Below are positions 36,372-50,500 of a stretch of 64,000 nt of DNA, in pieces. The notes under the pieces are model-generated. The model ran no database searches and was not told the DNA's origin. It was given only the letters and a program-made list of their open reading frames with translations. The first letter of the stretch is position 1. The number at the start of each line of letters is the position of its first letter. The stretch is taken from assembly GCA_037903475.1 (NCBI GenBank), contig JBAJFG010000570.1, positions 310,001 to 374,000 on the forward strand, read 5' to 3'. This stretch comes from Ancylostoma caninum. Its lineage: Eukaryota > Nematoda > Chromadorea > Rhabditida > Ancylostomatidae. A program made the translations under genes and the position numbers.

Positions 36372-37230
36372 TTAGGTGTTAACATAAGTCCTTGCGCTTT
36401 TTTCAGTTGCGAACTTTTCTGACTCGCCATCATTTTTCCATAACGTGCTGCATGCCATTTGGAAGCGCTTTCCTTCCTCTACAATCTTATCAATGACGTT
36501 TTCTCAGAAGTATTGAATTAGTTGAATTTTAGGCTCAAAAAAAAAAAACAATGATTTAAGGAAAATCACCTTTCTTGCATTCAACAGGGACCAGAAAACA
36601 CCCGATACTGTTTGAATGTGTACGTTCTGTAGAATATACAGGCGGAAGGACATCACCAGCCGAATTCTTGAAGGGGCAGTTTGACGGTGTGGGCTATGGT
36701 AGGGTCCGACGTTATCACGGGGCAAAATGATGGACCCTTCCGGTTGGATCCTTTCAACAGGACTACATACCTCAGTTATTTGGTAGATTTGAGAACTACG
36801 ATGTTCATAGAGACCATAAGATTCCTTTGGAGCGATTTCCAGGTGTTGTCTGTTCGGTAGAAGTGGTTGGTGTCATTGAGAATAAATATGTCTTCTTCGA
36901 GCTTAAGAACCACTAATGGCCAGTCATTTCGAACAAAACATCTCTTTCATGCTTAGTAGAAGTAGCTTGCCCAGTTTTGATGACCTTTCAAGCTTTAACT
37001 GAATGGCAGGATAGGTAGCTGTCGGTTGCGTTGTTTTTCACTGACTCATCGCTCCACTTCGCAGACTTAAAACTCAAGCAAACTGTTATACTACAAAAAA
37101 ACTGTTCACATTATTCTTATAGAGGAATATTAGTGCTTTCGAATCCTATATGACTTGTACCTGTAAAATAACAAGTACACGGAGAAAACTGCATCCGAAA
37201 AAAATCGCAAGGGCTTATGTTAACACCTGA
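36372..37230 (-). mobile_element. Decayed mariner-type element with both ends
   Basis: 859 bp bounded by TTAGGTGTTAACATAAG and, inverted at the right end, CTTATGTTAACACCTGA, each next to TA. On the minus strand a frame includes ILPRDNVGPYHSPHR, which matches the second catalytic motif of mariner transposases (DN-x2-P-H with the catalytic Asp). The reading frame is otherwise disrupted and the element is shorter than a complete ~1.3-kb mariner, so it is inactive. Confidence 0.65.
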
Positions 37231-38544
37231 TACATATACCCCTCATTTGATAGGGTTACTACGTAACAATCACAAACCCATATCATTCTCAGGTTAATCC
37301 CGCAACAAAACCAAAATGATGTCACCCACCGGAGCTCCCGATTTTGTCCCAAAAATGATAAGAGGCCGCTTCGTCAGGCAGGATTCCCGCACGAATGTCT
37401 GAGAAGTTCTAATCATGATGTTTTGCGACTGTTGCGCAGCAATTCGTAGAATTGTCTCGAGACGTGCCAGACAGGTGAATATTCTTCAATCAGGGCATCA
37501 TTCATAAACATTTCGCTCAGTTTATGGTTGAAAAAGGCTTCGGCTACTTTTCCACCCTCTCTGTTCACCAAACCGTGATTACTACACAACGTTTTTCCTG
37601 TTAATTTCTACGGCAAGAATGCTGAAAAGGGAAGTTTACCGACTTTGAGAAAATGAACCAGGAACGAAGGATGGATGTAATAGAAGCCAGCGAAGTCTTG
37701 AAGGAGGTCTGAAATTATTGATGGAATTGGAAATTGTTGTTGAAACAATTGGAAGAAATATTTAGTTGGCTATCTCATGAAAATGCGTACTTTCACCAAA
37801 GTGTGATTGTAGTGAAATAAGTACTGGTTTCTTATTTGTTTTGAAACAGCCCGCTAATTGGCTTCCTGTTGACATCTATGCTATCTATTGTGATAGAACA
37901 CCTCGAGTGCAATCGAATGGATAACTAAGTACATGTTTGTTCAAGAACAACACCCACATGGATTTCTGTTTGAGATTCTGCCGTTTGGGGTATTGTGGGA
38001 CGTAGAACTCACATTCAGCCGTGAGATACGCAGCTGAAAACAACCAACAAGAATGGGCCTCTGGCCACAAGGATGGGCCATTGTTGCTATGGTGAACGAA
38101 ATAATGTGCTAAGCCAGAGAGAGTTTGATGTGTTTTTGATATTTGATATTTCTCGGGCATGTGAGTTCACAAGCACTGGCGTTTTCGGGTCTAACCATCT
38201 GAATGCTACGTGTGCTCCCGAAGGTGACAGAGCATGTGTTAGCTAGCCCATCTTCCCATATCAACAGGTCGTCATCACTTCTCTCGCTGCCATGCCTCCG
38301 TAGACAGAAAACGATTCCTTGTATTCTACTTCCTGCTGTAAATCCATAGCAACCGATTACACGGTGCAACAATTAACTCTGAGGCGAAATTTCCTTGAAT
38401 GCTCCCTTTAACAGCAAATTTCGCTCACTTCTAGTACTAGCATCTTATTATAGTATCCGACACGGAGGGTTCATTTTCAACCACCGTTGCAACAGCATAA
38501 GAAATTAAAGGCAGAGGTCCACCTCATATTCGTGGTTGAGACAA
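37231..38544. other. Upstream region of the Lifeguard-family gene
   Basis: No coding sequence was assigned. A repeat around 38085-38150 (TTGTTGCTATGGTGAAC..) recurs at 40523-40575. A second block near 37955-38015 resembles about 52315-52375. Promoter elements could not be identified. Confidence 0.35.
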
Positions 38545-41500
38545 TGGCAGATTCTACATCTCCTCCCCACGCTGAATCCAGCGGTATAGGTAAATTGCCT
38601 CAAAATAGTTTTTAAACCCGTCTTCCTGGACGGAGTCTGTAACAGATTGCTAGCCCGAGTTGACGTGTGAAGCCGTTGATCTTATCAATTGAACACGCCA
38701 AGACTCGTTGGTCACCGCGGCAGCCGTGGCAGTCAGCCAGCACAGCAATCGGATTTTTGGAGCGATCCGCCTCCGGGCTCCAAAAATGCAGCCATTTCGA
38801 CCGCTTCAAAAATGGGGCTTTTGTCACTTTTGATTCTGCTGATGTACATCACTGGGATCAACATGACCAGAAGGCCTAGGACGTGTCTTCAACTCCAGCA
38901 ACGGAATTAGGTGGCCTCCTGCCTTTAAGGGCAGTAACTTTGTGTTTTTGTACGGTACGTAAATACCGTACACGAACGTCGGTCACGATTGCGCTTCCCG
39001 CAGGTCGCACCTCCTCTACAGCGTGGGCGAGGCAACACTTCTGATAACTGTGCAGCACGAACGGCGCACTGGTTTGAGTAGAAACCATAGCGACAATGGT
39101 TACCAGTTGCTGCCATCCTCCCCTCGATTGCTGCTCAATCTCTCCTCCCTTTAGCAGTAGTTGCTGACGGATGGCCCTTTACCAGCAGCAGTTGCTGAGG
39201 GAGAGCAATTGAGGGGAGGATGGCACCAACTGGGAACCGTTGCTGAAGTGGTTTTTACTCGAACCACTACACCGTTCGGGCTGCGTCGTGCTGCACAGTT
39301 ATCAGAGACTCAACATTCACAACATTCACAGCCCCCAGACGAAAGAGAAAAAATTCCGAGTTGAAAATTTTGATGGTTACCGAAAAAAATTTATTTGAAA
39401 TTCAAATCAGAAGCTAAATTTAACATGTCCGACAGGGACGAGTAGAATTGAAATTTGAACTTGTTGATCTTCTCTAATCCTGCTACTTTTTTAGAGGAAC
39501 ACCTCAACCAGGCGGGACGTCCCTACTACAACCAAGGCTATCCAGGAGGTAGGATATTTGATGTTTCTTCCTAAAATCATGGTATTGTCAAGTTTTTGCG
39601 GTAGTGGGTATATTATAGCACTCGTCAATTGAGAGCTAATGCATAAGATCATCAACTAAAAGGAAGCTGACAGCTGCGTTTTGCTTTCGTTAGCCAATTC
39701 ATTTTTTTCAGTTAATTGGTTTGTTTACACAGACGCCTGTGCTTAGTCTGAAACAATATTGCAACAGAACACATCAACATTATATGTAGAACGAATTGAA
39801 TTTTGCTTGAGATTAAAATCAACACACTGCGAAGAACGAATGAAATCTAAAGAAAGGGAAAAAATGAGGTGGCGTAAGATTGAGATGAGCATAAGTCGCT
39901 GTGATCGTACACATTTTTTGGAGAAATCTTGCACATAGAGTCTCGTTACTGCCCAATTTTCATGGTCTACACATGCGGCGATGACTTATGTCTAGCTGGC
40001 TTCCTTTTCCCCTCAAGGTACCATCGATTCAAAAATTGTGCTGATTCAACTGAGTGTGTTTTGCACAAGCAGAGTGCAGGTTGACGCGTAAACATTTTTT
40101 TTCACCGTGCACAGTGATCATCGATAGCAGTGCGTTTTCCGCCGTCTCTGGGAGTACGCTACGCGGCCGCGCCGCTCGTACTGGAATCGCCGCCGTAGTG
40201 GTAAATCAGGGTTTTCTTGATAGCTTCCATCACATTTGAGGTCAGCTTTGAAGAAACCTAACTAGCTACCAAGAGATAATTTTCATTATATTTTATGTCA
40301 GCTTTCAAGAAAACTAACTAGCTACCAAGAGAACCCCATGGTTTGTTGTAGTGGAAGAGATTCTATCGCTAGCGGCGCGGCCGCGCTGCATGTTCCTCGA
40401 AGACGCGGAAAATGCACCCTCTCGACACCTACTGTACATCATTGTCACTTGAATTCCGTCGCGCGTTATCACGTCTTGACTTAAGGTGCGGAAGGATTTC
40501 ACGGAGTAGCTTGGAACACAACATTGTTGCTATGATGAACGGAATCATGTGCTAAGATAGTGAGAATTTGATGTGCTTTTTTTCTGTTGCGTTTCCATTC
40601 ATTTTCTCCCAATTTTTTATCATACCTGTAAGCAGCACACTACGCTTCAATAGAAATCCGAAAAAAAGTGATTTCTCCTTCCTTGTGCGCACATATGGTG
40701 AATATTTCCAGGTGGCCGAAATTTGCCTATGCAGCAATATTTGAAGGCTAAAACTAAGTTTAAGGCCTTAAGACCTTAGAGAAGGAAGGAAGGGGTAGGA
40801 GCCTGAACAATAAGTGGTTCGCACCTCAAAAAATAAAAGTGGTAAAACTCCCGAGCGAAGCCGGGTATGCCGTCTAGTGTCCCCATGAGACCGTTGTAGT
40901 TGTACTTTACAGTACTTTTACAGCAGCTCGAAAACAGGTTTACCATTGGTTTTCTGTTGTTTTGCTCAGTATGGAGCAAGTAACCATCGCATGCATGAAG
41001 AAGATAACTCAAACGCTGCTCATTGGAATGTAAAGACGTGCGGATGGAAAACAACATGTAGCTGGGCGATATGTTTCCTCTCCGAGCATTGGTTCACCGA
41101 GCCTCACTACACGTCTGATAATGCATTGGTGATGCGGCGCGGCTTAGCTGATAGGCGGTGAAGCATGAGGCAAGTATTTTTGAGAAGGACTGTACAGTGG
41201 ACGTCAACGGCGCTGGCCCATCTGCGGCCTAGAGAAGGACGCACCGCGACCGCGCTGCGAGCGCCAGGATCGGTGTCGTCTGCTGCCGGGATGCTACCTC
41301 TAGTCGCTTTCTTCCCAATTTGGTCAAAAATCGCGTAGAAAAGCTGCTATATACCGATAACAGCACCAGAAAACATCGGTTACGACGTGTGCGGTGCGGT
41401 TGCGCAGCGTACTTCTCGACGACGTGGATGGGCCACCGCCATTGACGTCTGTAGTTTGTCGGCAGTCGATGGAGTAGTCCAACTTTCCAGCATTTTTTTT

Positions 41501-44500
41501 TCGACACCTATCAAAATCGAGAGGCTTCACAACTAGGCAACATTCCAGATGTGCCTTCCCCTATGTCGAATATAGCAGCTGCATTAGGAATAGAACGTCT
41601 CGAGCCATCTAGTAGTGTGATGCATCACCACACTATTCGGGTCAGCACGAAAATCCTTCTTTGGGGCCGAATGCACCTATGCTAAAGCATGCACTTGCAC
41701 ATGCCGGAATGTAAAATAAACCTCCCTCCCTCAACAATCGATCGCGACGATGTTTTCGATTGTGGCTATATGACGTATGCACGCCCGTCTGCGACCTCCG
41801 TTTCTCACGTGCAATTCCTTGCTATCGAGCCATCATCGTTCGCCGTCAGCGTTTCGCAATAGTGCATCTCGGTTTTCCATTGCTATCCAGTCCTACGAGG
41901 TGCCTTAGTCATCATTCTGATTTTCGCGCTTCTGCAGCTTTCTCTACGCGCCAGGGATGAGAATAGTTCTGGCTTCCTTCGGACTTCTATGGTTCTGAAG
42001 GATGAGCGTCGATGGCGATGCGTTTTCCATGTACTACGCGGAAAATACGCGGCGCGACAGCGCGGCGCGCTTTTGGATCGGCAATTTAGTGACAAATTAG
42101 GGTTTTTTTTTTATAGTTTTTCATCATATTTGATGTTAACTATCAAGAAAACTAACTAACTGGAAAACCTTTTGGTTTCTTGTCTCATACTTACTTGTGT
42201 CTCTACTCATGCAAGTGGGCTAGGAACAATTTCTTTGTTACCCGCAAAGATTCCGTATGTATGTACAGTGGACGTCAGTGGCAGTGGCCCATCTCCGGCT
42301 CCGAGAAGTACGCCGCGCAACCGCGCCGCGTGCGTCGCGTACGATGTTTTCCGCCGCTGTTATGCTAGACCTAGCAGCTTTTCGGCACTATTCCACTTGT
42401 TCTGCCCCAAAATCTCAAAGTCAAAAATTTCTCTGAGACTTCGTCCATTGGTGTTATATGACATGCTGATCACAAATATCATACTCATTTGGTGCTGTAA
42501 CCCCATCTGGGTAAGGTTACGGTAGGGTTAAGGCGAGCAAGATATCTCATGGAATCACCTGGATTTTTGTCTATGAGGGTTATTTGACATGCTGATTACG
42601 AATGTCACATTGATTTTGCAAGTTGAAAGCAATTTGAGGTATTCCTATGGACTGTAGTCACCCTAAACCTACCGTAACCCTACCCAAATAGGGATGCGGC
42701 ACTAGTATGTAGGCATTCGTGAACAGCATATAAAATGACCTCCCTAGACTAAAATTCAGATGATTTTGTGAGATACCGTATTACCGCAAATCCGACCATA
42801 ACCTTACCCAAGTGGAATTACGGCACAAAATGAGTGTCATATTCTTGATCGGCATGTCAAATAACGCATCTGGACGAAGTTTCAGAGACATTTTTGGTCT
42901 TGAGATTTTGGGACAGAACAAGTGGAATAATGCCCGACACTGATCCCGGCGCGCGCAGTGCGGTTGCGTTGCGTCACCGCCGTTGACATCTACTGTACAT
43001 ATATTTTGATGATTTTTCTGTAACCGTTTGGGAAGCGAGAATTACTGCGGTCTCAGGCATAATAGCGCTGCTGATCGTATGTGAGACAACTCCATCAATT
43101 CGACTTTCTTCATCCCTCTAAAATGATCCTGTTTGCCGAACAACAATGACAGACTTTCTTTCTGCCCACCGCCACCTCTCGTTGAGTTCTTTTATTGCTA
43201 TCGATCCAGCCAAGGTGGCTGCCGTTCCACACAGCGCCTCACGATAAATACGGAGTTTCAATGTATGTTTGTCTTGTCACCGTGGAAACAGACAGAAGTC
43301 TACTACCACATGGAATAGTGAGATAGTCGCTAGCGTTTGTAGCAGTTGTCTGTCTATGTATCTGCCTGTGTGGCTTCCGTCAGTTCTAATGATATACATA
43401 CACGGCTTATATTCGGAAAGATGAGACCATCGTGCGGCTCGAATACATTGGTTCCGCGTTCCCCCACAATATGACGCTTCTAACATGTCCGTGCAGCTGG
43501 GGATCAAAGCAATAACAAGGTTCTAGTAGCATTTTGGGCGTACGTAGAAAGCATGTCTTGGAACAGCAGGATGGTCTCATCTTTCTGAATAGATAGTAGA
43601 TACAGTAAGCGTCGATGGAGCTGACCACTTTGCAGACTTTGGGACCAACTGCTGCGCTACTGTTGTCATCTTGCGTTGCCGGAGAACAGGCGGTTGATCC
43701 GATCGGATCTTCGCAACTCTTCTTCCCACCTCTAAGTATTACCCGAGGGCATTCAGTGCAGGGACAGAAATTCCATTTAGATCAACAGCACCAAAACTAA
43801 CAATGCCCAATTATTATATCGTAGTTGCTGATTTTTGGAAAAGTTGTGCTACATATAGTATCCTTGCACAGCTCGAACGATTGGGGTAACCGGCTTCTTT
43901 AGGTTTTGCTCTCTGCGCGCTACCAAATCTGCTAATCGTAACAGCACTTATTGCATTTCGTCATGAAACTGCTACATATGTTAAGCCTAATGCTAGTTGC
44001 AGCTACATATGTTAAGCTTTTTTTTTGTCATATACAAATATGACAAAAAAGCTTAACATATGTAGCTGCAACTAGCATTACGGCAGATTCACTCTTTTTA
44101 AGACCGTGAACATGTGAACGAACTCATCTCCTACCCAGTCAAAAAGACCTTCGATGAGAACTCAAACAACATTGTGAATCCGTAGTCCGTGTGTAAATTC
44201 GTGTTTTCTTGAATAAGCGGATGCAGATGTCATGTATACATGTGGACTATCGATTAGGCGCCAGTGTTTCCTCCCATTTCAGCTGCCGGCTGAAACCAGT
44301 CGGTGACTTTGTTCAGTAGTCGATTGGTGGTGCCTTTCGAAGTCGGCCGATTAGTCACCGACGCTTTCGGTTGATGTTGTTGTCAGGGGATATTTTCTGT
44401 TTGGTCGCTCCACTCAGCAATGCACTGAACATCACGTGTGTTGGTCGAGGGGGTTTCCCTCGAATTGATCGCCGCGCCGTGTCGCTGGCAACAAGCGTTC

Positions 44501-47500
44501 GTCGTTGTTTCCTCATCCCATTCTGGAATCTTCTTCGAGCGTATGTCCCATATTTCGAAAATATGTTGAAATCCACTCATTGGTTGAGCAACAGTGGAAA
44601 TTTTCCTGGTCTTTTTATGGCATAGATTTGCCGTGATAAATTTAACAGTGGGAATTCTGGAGATTGTAGCCAGTTTCGAAAACGACGACCACCGGGTGTT
44701 TGTGCACGTTGCTTGCCTTTATCGCTTACTTCTCTTTTTCCCTCTTCATTTTCCCGTAATTTCTCTTTAACTATCTCCTCTGGCGAAACAAACGTATCAG
44801 AGCAGTTTTTTTCAACAGTACAGATTTCGTATCTGTTCGAAGAGTCTCAGGTTAATCCCCTAGTTCAACACATGACTATGTCTTCTTTTCGTTTACAAGC
44901 CTAGGTTGCCGAAAGCAAAACGATATAATGTGCCCTCATTGAAGGAAAGAGCAGTCATTAAAACAGAAAACACATCTTCGGAAAAAATATAACCTATGTG
45001 TCTATTAACTTATACGGTAAGATAGTACATAATTTCTTCTCAGTTGTGGTTGTTACAAAACTGGAGAGTTTCGCACCTCAAACATCTCCCGCACTGTAAA
45101 ACCCTGAGTGTGGTAAACAAAATTTCGCTATCTCTAGATATGTGCTGGTCCTGACTGCAAACGATTTCACTACAATATTAGGCCAAGCCATTATTCGTGT
45201 CGCACTATTGCCTTCATATGCTTTAAGAATATTATCCATTAAGTCATCTTTAATCAGTAGGAATGCGATTCCAATTTCCTCTTGAACAATTGTTTCTGTT
45301 TCAACATTAGACGTGAATAATCGGAATGGTTTAGAATATTATTCGATCAACAAAATGAAAATTTTTTAAATAGCTCTTGAGCGAACTAATTGCCTTCATG
45401 AATACCATTTAGTCCAGCCATGTTAAAACTCGACCCGAATTTCGAAGCTAGTAGGAGAGAGCATTATAGTGTGTTAAACCGGGGAACTCAGTTGGAAGAA
45501 TATTAGAGAAGGAGAAATCGCGAGAAATACTGTCATATTCGGAGAGGCAGGCGAGAAGTGCAGATCGTAGCCACAAATACTCAACAGTCATCGTTTTTGA
45601 AACGGACTATTCCAGCCTGAGAGAAATATAAGAAGTGCTACCTCCTCGGTTATTTTGATGCTCGATTGAGTTTCTTAACTGATAGCTAAATTAATAAATT
45701 AACTAATTCATTTGGTTTGTATTCTGTCTTAGTTCTAGGTATACATAGTAAGGCTTGCTAGTGCAAACATCCTTTCTTCCTGCTCCGTTAAGATTTTTCT
45801 CAGATTGGACAAGTATAGATAGCTCTAGATTGCCAGCGCATGTTTAATAGAGGGATGTCGCTTGGCGTTCTCCATAAGAGTGCATTCTGTCGATGAAAGT
45901 GTTTACAGAGTAGAATCGATGAGAATAGCTTTCCGGCAGCGCTTATCGTTCAGTTGTGTTCGCTCTGTTTCTTATGCATTCGTCAAAAGCTTTTCATACT
46001 TCGTTCTGATGAAACAAGTTTCTGTTTAAAGAGTGACGGAGTGAGAATCACAATCAGCTTCGATCGAAATCAATATCGCCAATCATACATAGTCGCCCTT
46101 TTGCTTTAGCTATGCTACGCAGTTCACCGATGGATTTGCGAGTCCATATGGGCTCTTGCTTTTTTACAAGCAGCCCAGCAAAAGATCTCCTTTTTCTCTC
46201 TATCTGGGACGGGAAGCATAGATTGAAATGTCTTGGTAGAAATGAATTCCTTGTAATACGCCTTGACTGCCATCATTTCGCCGTATTGCGTCATTACTGC
46301 GATTTTTTGCTTCGGAATTTATGAGTCATCCTCAGTTAAAATATCGTTTCATTTTTTACACCATATCGAACGTCTTGCTTACGTCTAATGGTTTTTCTGA
46401 CATTAGCCTTGCCATCAAACAAGATTCAAGCATTTATCATTTCAGCCATGTCAGGGCCGTACGGACAGCCTGGTTACAATCCACAGTATCAGAATCCTTA
46501 TCCAGCTGGTGGGCCGCCACCACCTGGATGGAACGCACAGGGAGGACAGCAGCAAGGTATTTTTCATAACTGTATGTTTACAAGAAATTTTGGCACTATT
46601 CAATTTTACTGGCACCAAAATCTTCAGAAAACAGTTTTTGGCTGTAACTTCATATAGAGTTCTTGTGACTCACGTTCTTCTTCTTTTTCCAAAGCTCACA
46701 ATCAAATTAAGATTTGATGCAGGGCGTTGTGATCACAAGCGTAATTAGACGGAGCACCCTCTTCTGCATGGGTTTTACAACCCTCTGGGCCTGGACGCAT
46801 CGTTGTGATTACTCAGGACAAACATGATGACGCCCGTGTTAATGATGGGTAAATTTGAGAGGTGTTAACACTTTCACCCTGGATAATCCCAGTCATGTAT
46901 GAGGCCCTTGCTATTTCATATAGATCAAGGCAACTGTATGTGGTAAATGTGGAGGGGGAGATACTTTGGAAAGTAGCCGTGTTTAAAATCCTTTTCACAT
47001 GCTCACCCCACTCGTCTGGATTTATTGGTTTTCTTGCTTGGAAAGCAAGAAATGAAAAAAAAATTGATGGAAAGCCTTGCAACGCCGCATCAAATTTATG
47101 ATCTCTTAATTTGTTTTCGGCTTTCGTGTTAATGTCTGGTTTGTTTTGAGACGATTTGTACGGTGATTTCTTATGCGATTTGGAGGCTTTTGTACATTTT
47201 CTGCTCAATTTCCATGATTGCGCTGCTGCGTGTTTCTATGGCGACTAATTTTTTCTAGATGGCTATTGTCACAGCTCTCGGAGAATTCGTTCCTCACACC
47301 TCAGAGTCACAAAAAATGATTATGAAAAGGCGCAGAACTCAGTTTTAAAAACGAAAATGCATATAGATGTAAAGTTAACGAAGGAAAGAAAGGAGCCATC
47401 ACACGTGGGAAGCTCGACGAGTAGCTAGGCTAAACTTGTCTATTTATGTGTACATACAATGAGCGTCGATATAAGTTTTCCGCGGAATTGGGGAACACGG

Positions 47501-50500
47501 CGCGCTGGGGCGCCACTCGTGCTGGAATCGTCGCCGTGATAGCAGACCGTAGGGTTTTCTGGACTGTCAGCTCATTTTCTTGATAGCTAACATCAATAAG
47601 ACGAGAAACTATCGAGAAAGGCCTGATTTCCTATTACGCAGGTGATTCTAGCACGAGGGGTGCCCTCCGCCGCGTGCTTCCTGAGTCAGCGGAAAACAGT
47701 CCACCATCGACGCCCCACTGTAAGTACTGCTATAGGGCCACAGATAATGATCACAAAGAGGTAAAAAATAGAAAGCTAACGATTGAGGAGCTTATGCTCT
47801 GTAGTCAGTCCCTGACCAACAGTTAGGCTCTGAGGTGTCCCTATATTGCAGAGGTAGCTGTTTTCAGTCTGGGATGTAAACAAGCCTGAACAATGTAGTA
47901 AAGGGTTTCTTCCGTCATCTAACATTTAAGTTTCTTTGGTAGTCTTGTTGGGTGATCATACACATGCACCAACAACCCACTCCTTCATGCACTCCTCGTA
48001 TCCCATCTCTTCTGAAGGCACTCACGGAAACTAAACTTTTATTCTTGCAGCAAGCCATTTATCGTGTAATCGTTTGCTAGAGAGTCATAACAATAAGCAG
48101 AACGCAAAGAATTGCCACCTGTATGCGGATATATTGTCGCGGACACTGATGTCAGTGTGGATTTTTTGGTGTCCTTTGGCGCCAGTTTTCGCGAGTTCGT
48201 TTGCATACTCCAGCGCATGTGACCTCCGTTTTGCTGGGCTCACGAGTGCCGAACGATGGTGGTAAGGCGCCGTAGAAAAGCCTCGTTTTAGTGGATTTTT
48301 CACACGTTTCGCGCTATTTCAATCTCCGATGTGAGTCCGGTCCTTGAAAAGCTGAAATCGGTGAAGTCTCCAACTCGTAGATTTCCGTGAGTGCTTCCTT
48401 TAATACTGGAGGATACGTTTTACATCAGATTGGGCGATATTAATCTATGACGTTTTCATACAAGGGAAAGGCTAATTCTGATTAAAGTAAGTAGACTGTT
48501 TTTGGTGTATCTTTTGACGGCATGTTCTCGAAGTGTCAAAAACAAAGCCATTGCTTTTGCGTCATTCACGGCTTCACATATAATCCAGTGTTTTCGAGAA
48601 CCAGGAGCGGTTTCGTAACATATACATATTCGAGAGGAGGACGTTGAATTACCACAATTTTATCGCTTGAGTGGGACGGAAGCTGCGACATCTGATGACG
48701 CTGCACTACTCTGTGATAGGTCTTTCATATTAGCAGGCCATTAACAAAATTGGCTTCGTAGCTGATCCTTCATAGTACACAGAAGCTACGTAATACAATA
48801 ATACCGCTGGAGTGAAGCTTCTTCAATGTGATGTACTGTTGTGAGGTACCTTCTCCGAGCTCCTTCCATGAAACTCTAGCATTTTTGCCAAAAAAAATCT
48901 TTCCTATTGGTTTGGACCTCTTTATCCCATCTTGAAGTGTAGGGTTTTTTATGGAAACTGTACATGCAGCTGTCGAATCTTGTTCATATCAACAGTATGG
49001 CTGTGGTGAACATCCCTTGCCATTGAACCCTAAAGATGGATTGGAAACCTTACCCGTTTTTTTTTTCAGTAGATCGGTGTGCTCGGCCTTACGTTACAGG
49101 AGCCGTTTCAATTGTCACGTAAACCGAGTCCGTAGAGTATCCGTTTGGGAGAGAATTATTTCAGGATTTATGCCACCTCCGATGCCGCATCCGAATATGA
49201 TGGGAATGGGAGGTAATGCGAACCCACATTATGCCGAAGGTGGTGAAGCAGACAAGTACAATCTTCAGTTCAGGTACTTTATTCACATGTACAGGATGCG
49301 TGAAAAGTATTGACCGCTCATAAAAGTATTTTCCCAGCAATGTGAGCGGGAACCGTACAAACTACATTTTAGCAGCCATGCGCAATTGGACCAACCTTGG
49401 GCTCAGATGCCATTGTGCATAATGGTGATTATGCTAATCAGATGCCATGGCTACAAAATTTACAGATCTGCTCTTTTGCGGCTACCAACAAAACGAAAAG
49501 TATAACTAGTGGCAATAAATTTTCAACTCATTGCATGGTTGTAGGGGTGATGTGTGCTCCAAATATTCGTGATCTTTATCGTGTGGTCTGTCCTGTGCGG
49601 AGCAAATTGTAGAGCGAGTCCTGCTGCTCTCCTAACGGCTGAATCAGCTTGCCGAAAACAGCTTTGATCAGAGCCTGAGAGGAGCCTGATGATCAGTATT
49701 TGCTGCGCACTGGGGTCGAATTCTCACATTCTTCGTCGTGGCTGCAGTGCCATGTGTAAGGCTGCCACATTGAACACAGCTGACGAAACATTAGTTTGTA
49801 AGTTTTCTTCTTACATTTCTATAGCGTCCATGTCCTTATCTTCCCAATGCGGGCGCTGCAGCACCAGTCAGTAAGTAGTTTTCACGCATCCTGTGCGATT
49901 GAAAGATATATGAGTTCTTTTTAGTGTTTTTTCTTCCTTTTTCTTGCTTTTTTTTCAAAAACATTAACTGTTTCAGTGACCGCACAATACGTGCAGCTTT
50001 TGTCCGAAAAGTGTTTTTCCTGGTGGCGATAATGGTAGGTGGTACTGGTTGCATTGCAGGGTTCTTGATTCATTTGATAGCTCAACCTACATAGTACACC
50101 TTTTTCAGCTTGGCGTAGTGGCCCTGATGACTGCGATTCCTTTCTTCAACCACGACACGAGACTTTTTGTAGCTCGAAATCTGGGAATGTACTGGGCAGC
50201 ATAGTGAGTTTAGTTTGCTTTAGAACTGCAGATAAGCAATGATTTTTCAAACTTTCAGTGGTGTGTTTTTCGCTGTGTATTTGACGTTGATGTGCTGCGA
50301 GTCGGTGAGGCGCTCGTTCCCTGCAAATATCATCATGACGGCCATCTTTGTATGTTTCTTTTTCTTCAAATTCACTGTTATTTGCTATGCTCTGATGTAA
50401 TCTCCCATCACGATGTCCATAAATTTCAGACTCTGGCCGTTGGCTACATGACCATGATGATCACTGTTCATCATAATGTCGTCTCTGTACTACTTACACT

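Noticed and set aside
38080..38360. X-box-like sequences (GTTGCTATGG...) upstream of the Lifeguard gene, as known for C. elegans xbx genes
   Set aside because: The second half-site fails the consensus, and the same sequence is part of a dispersed repeat also found at 40523.
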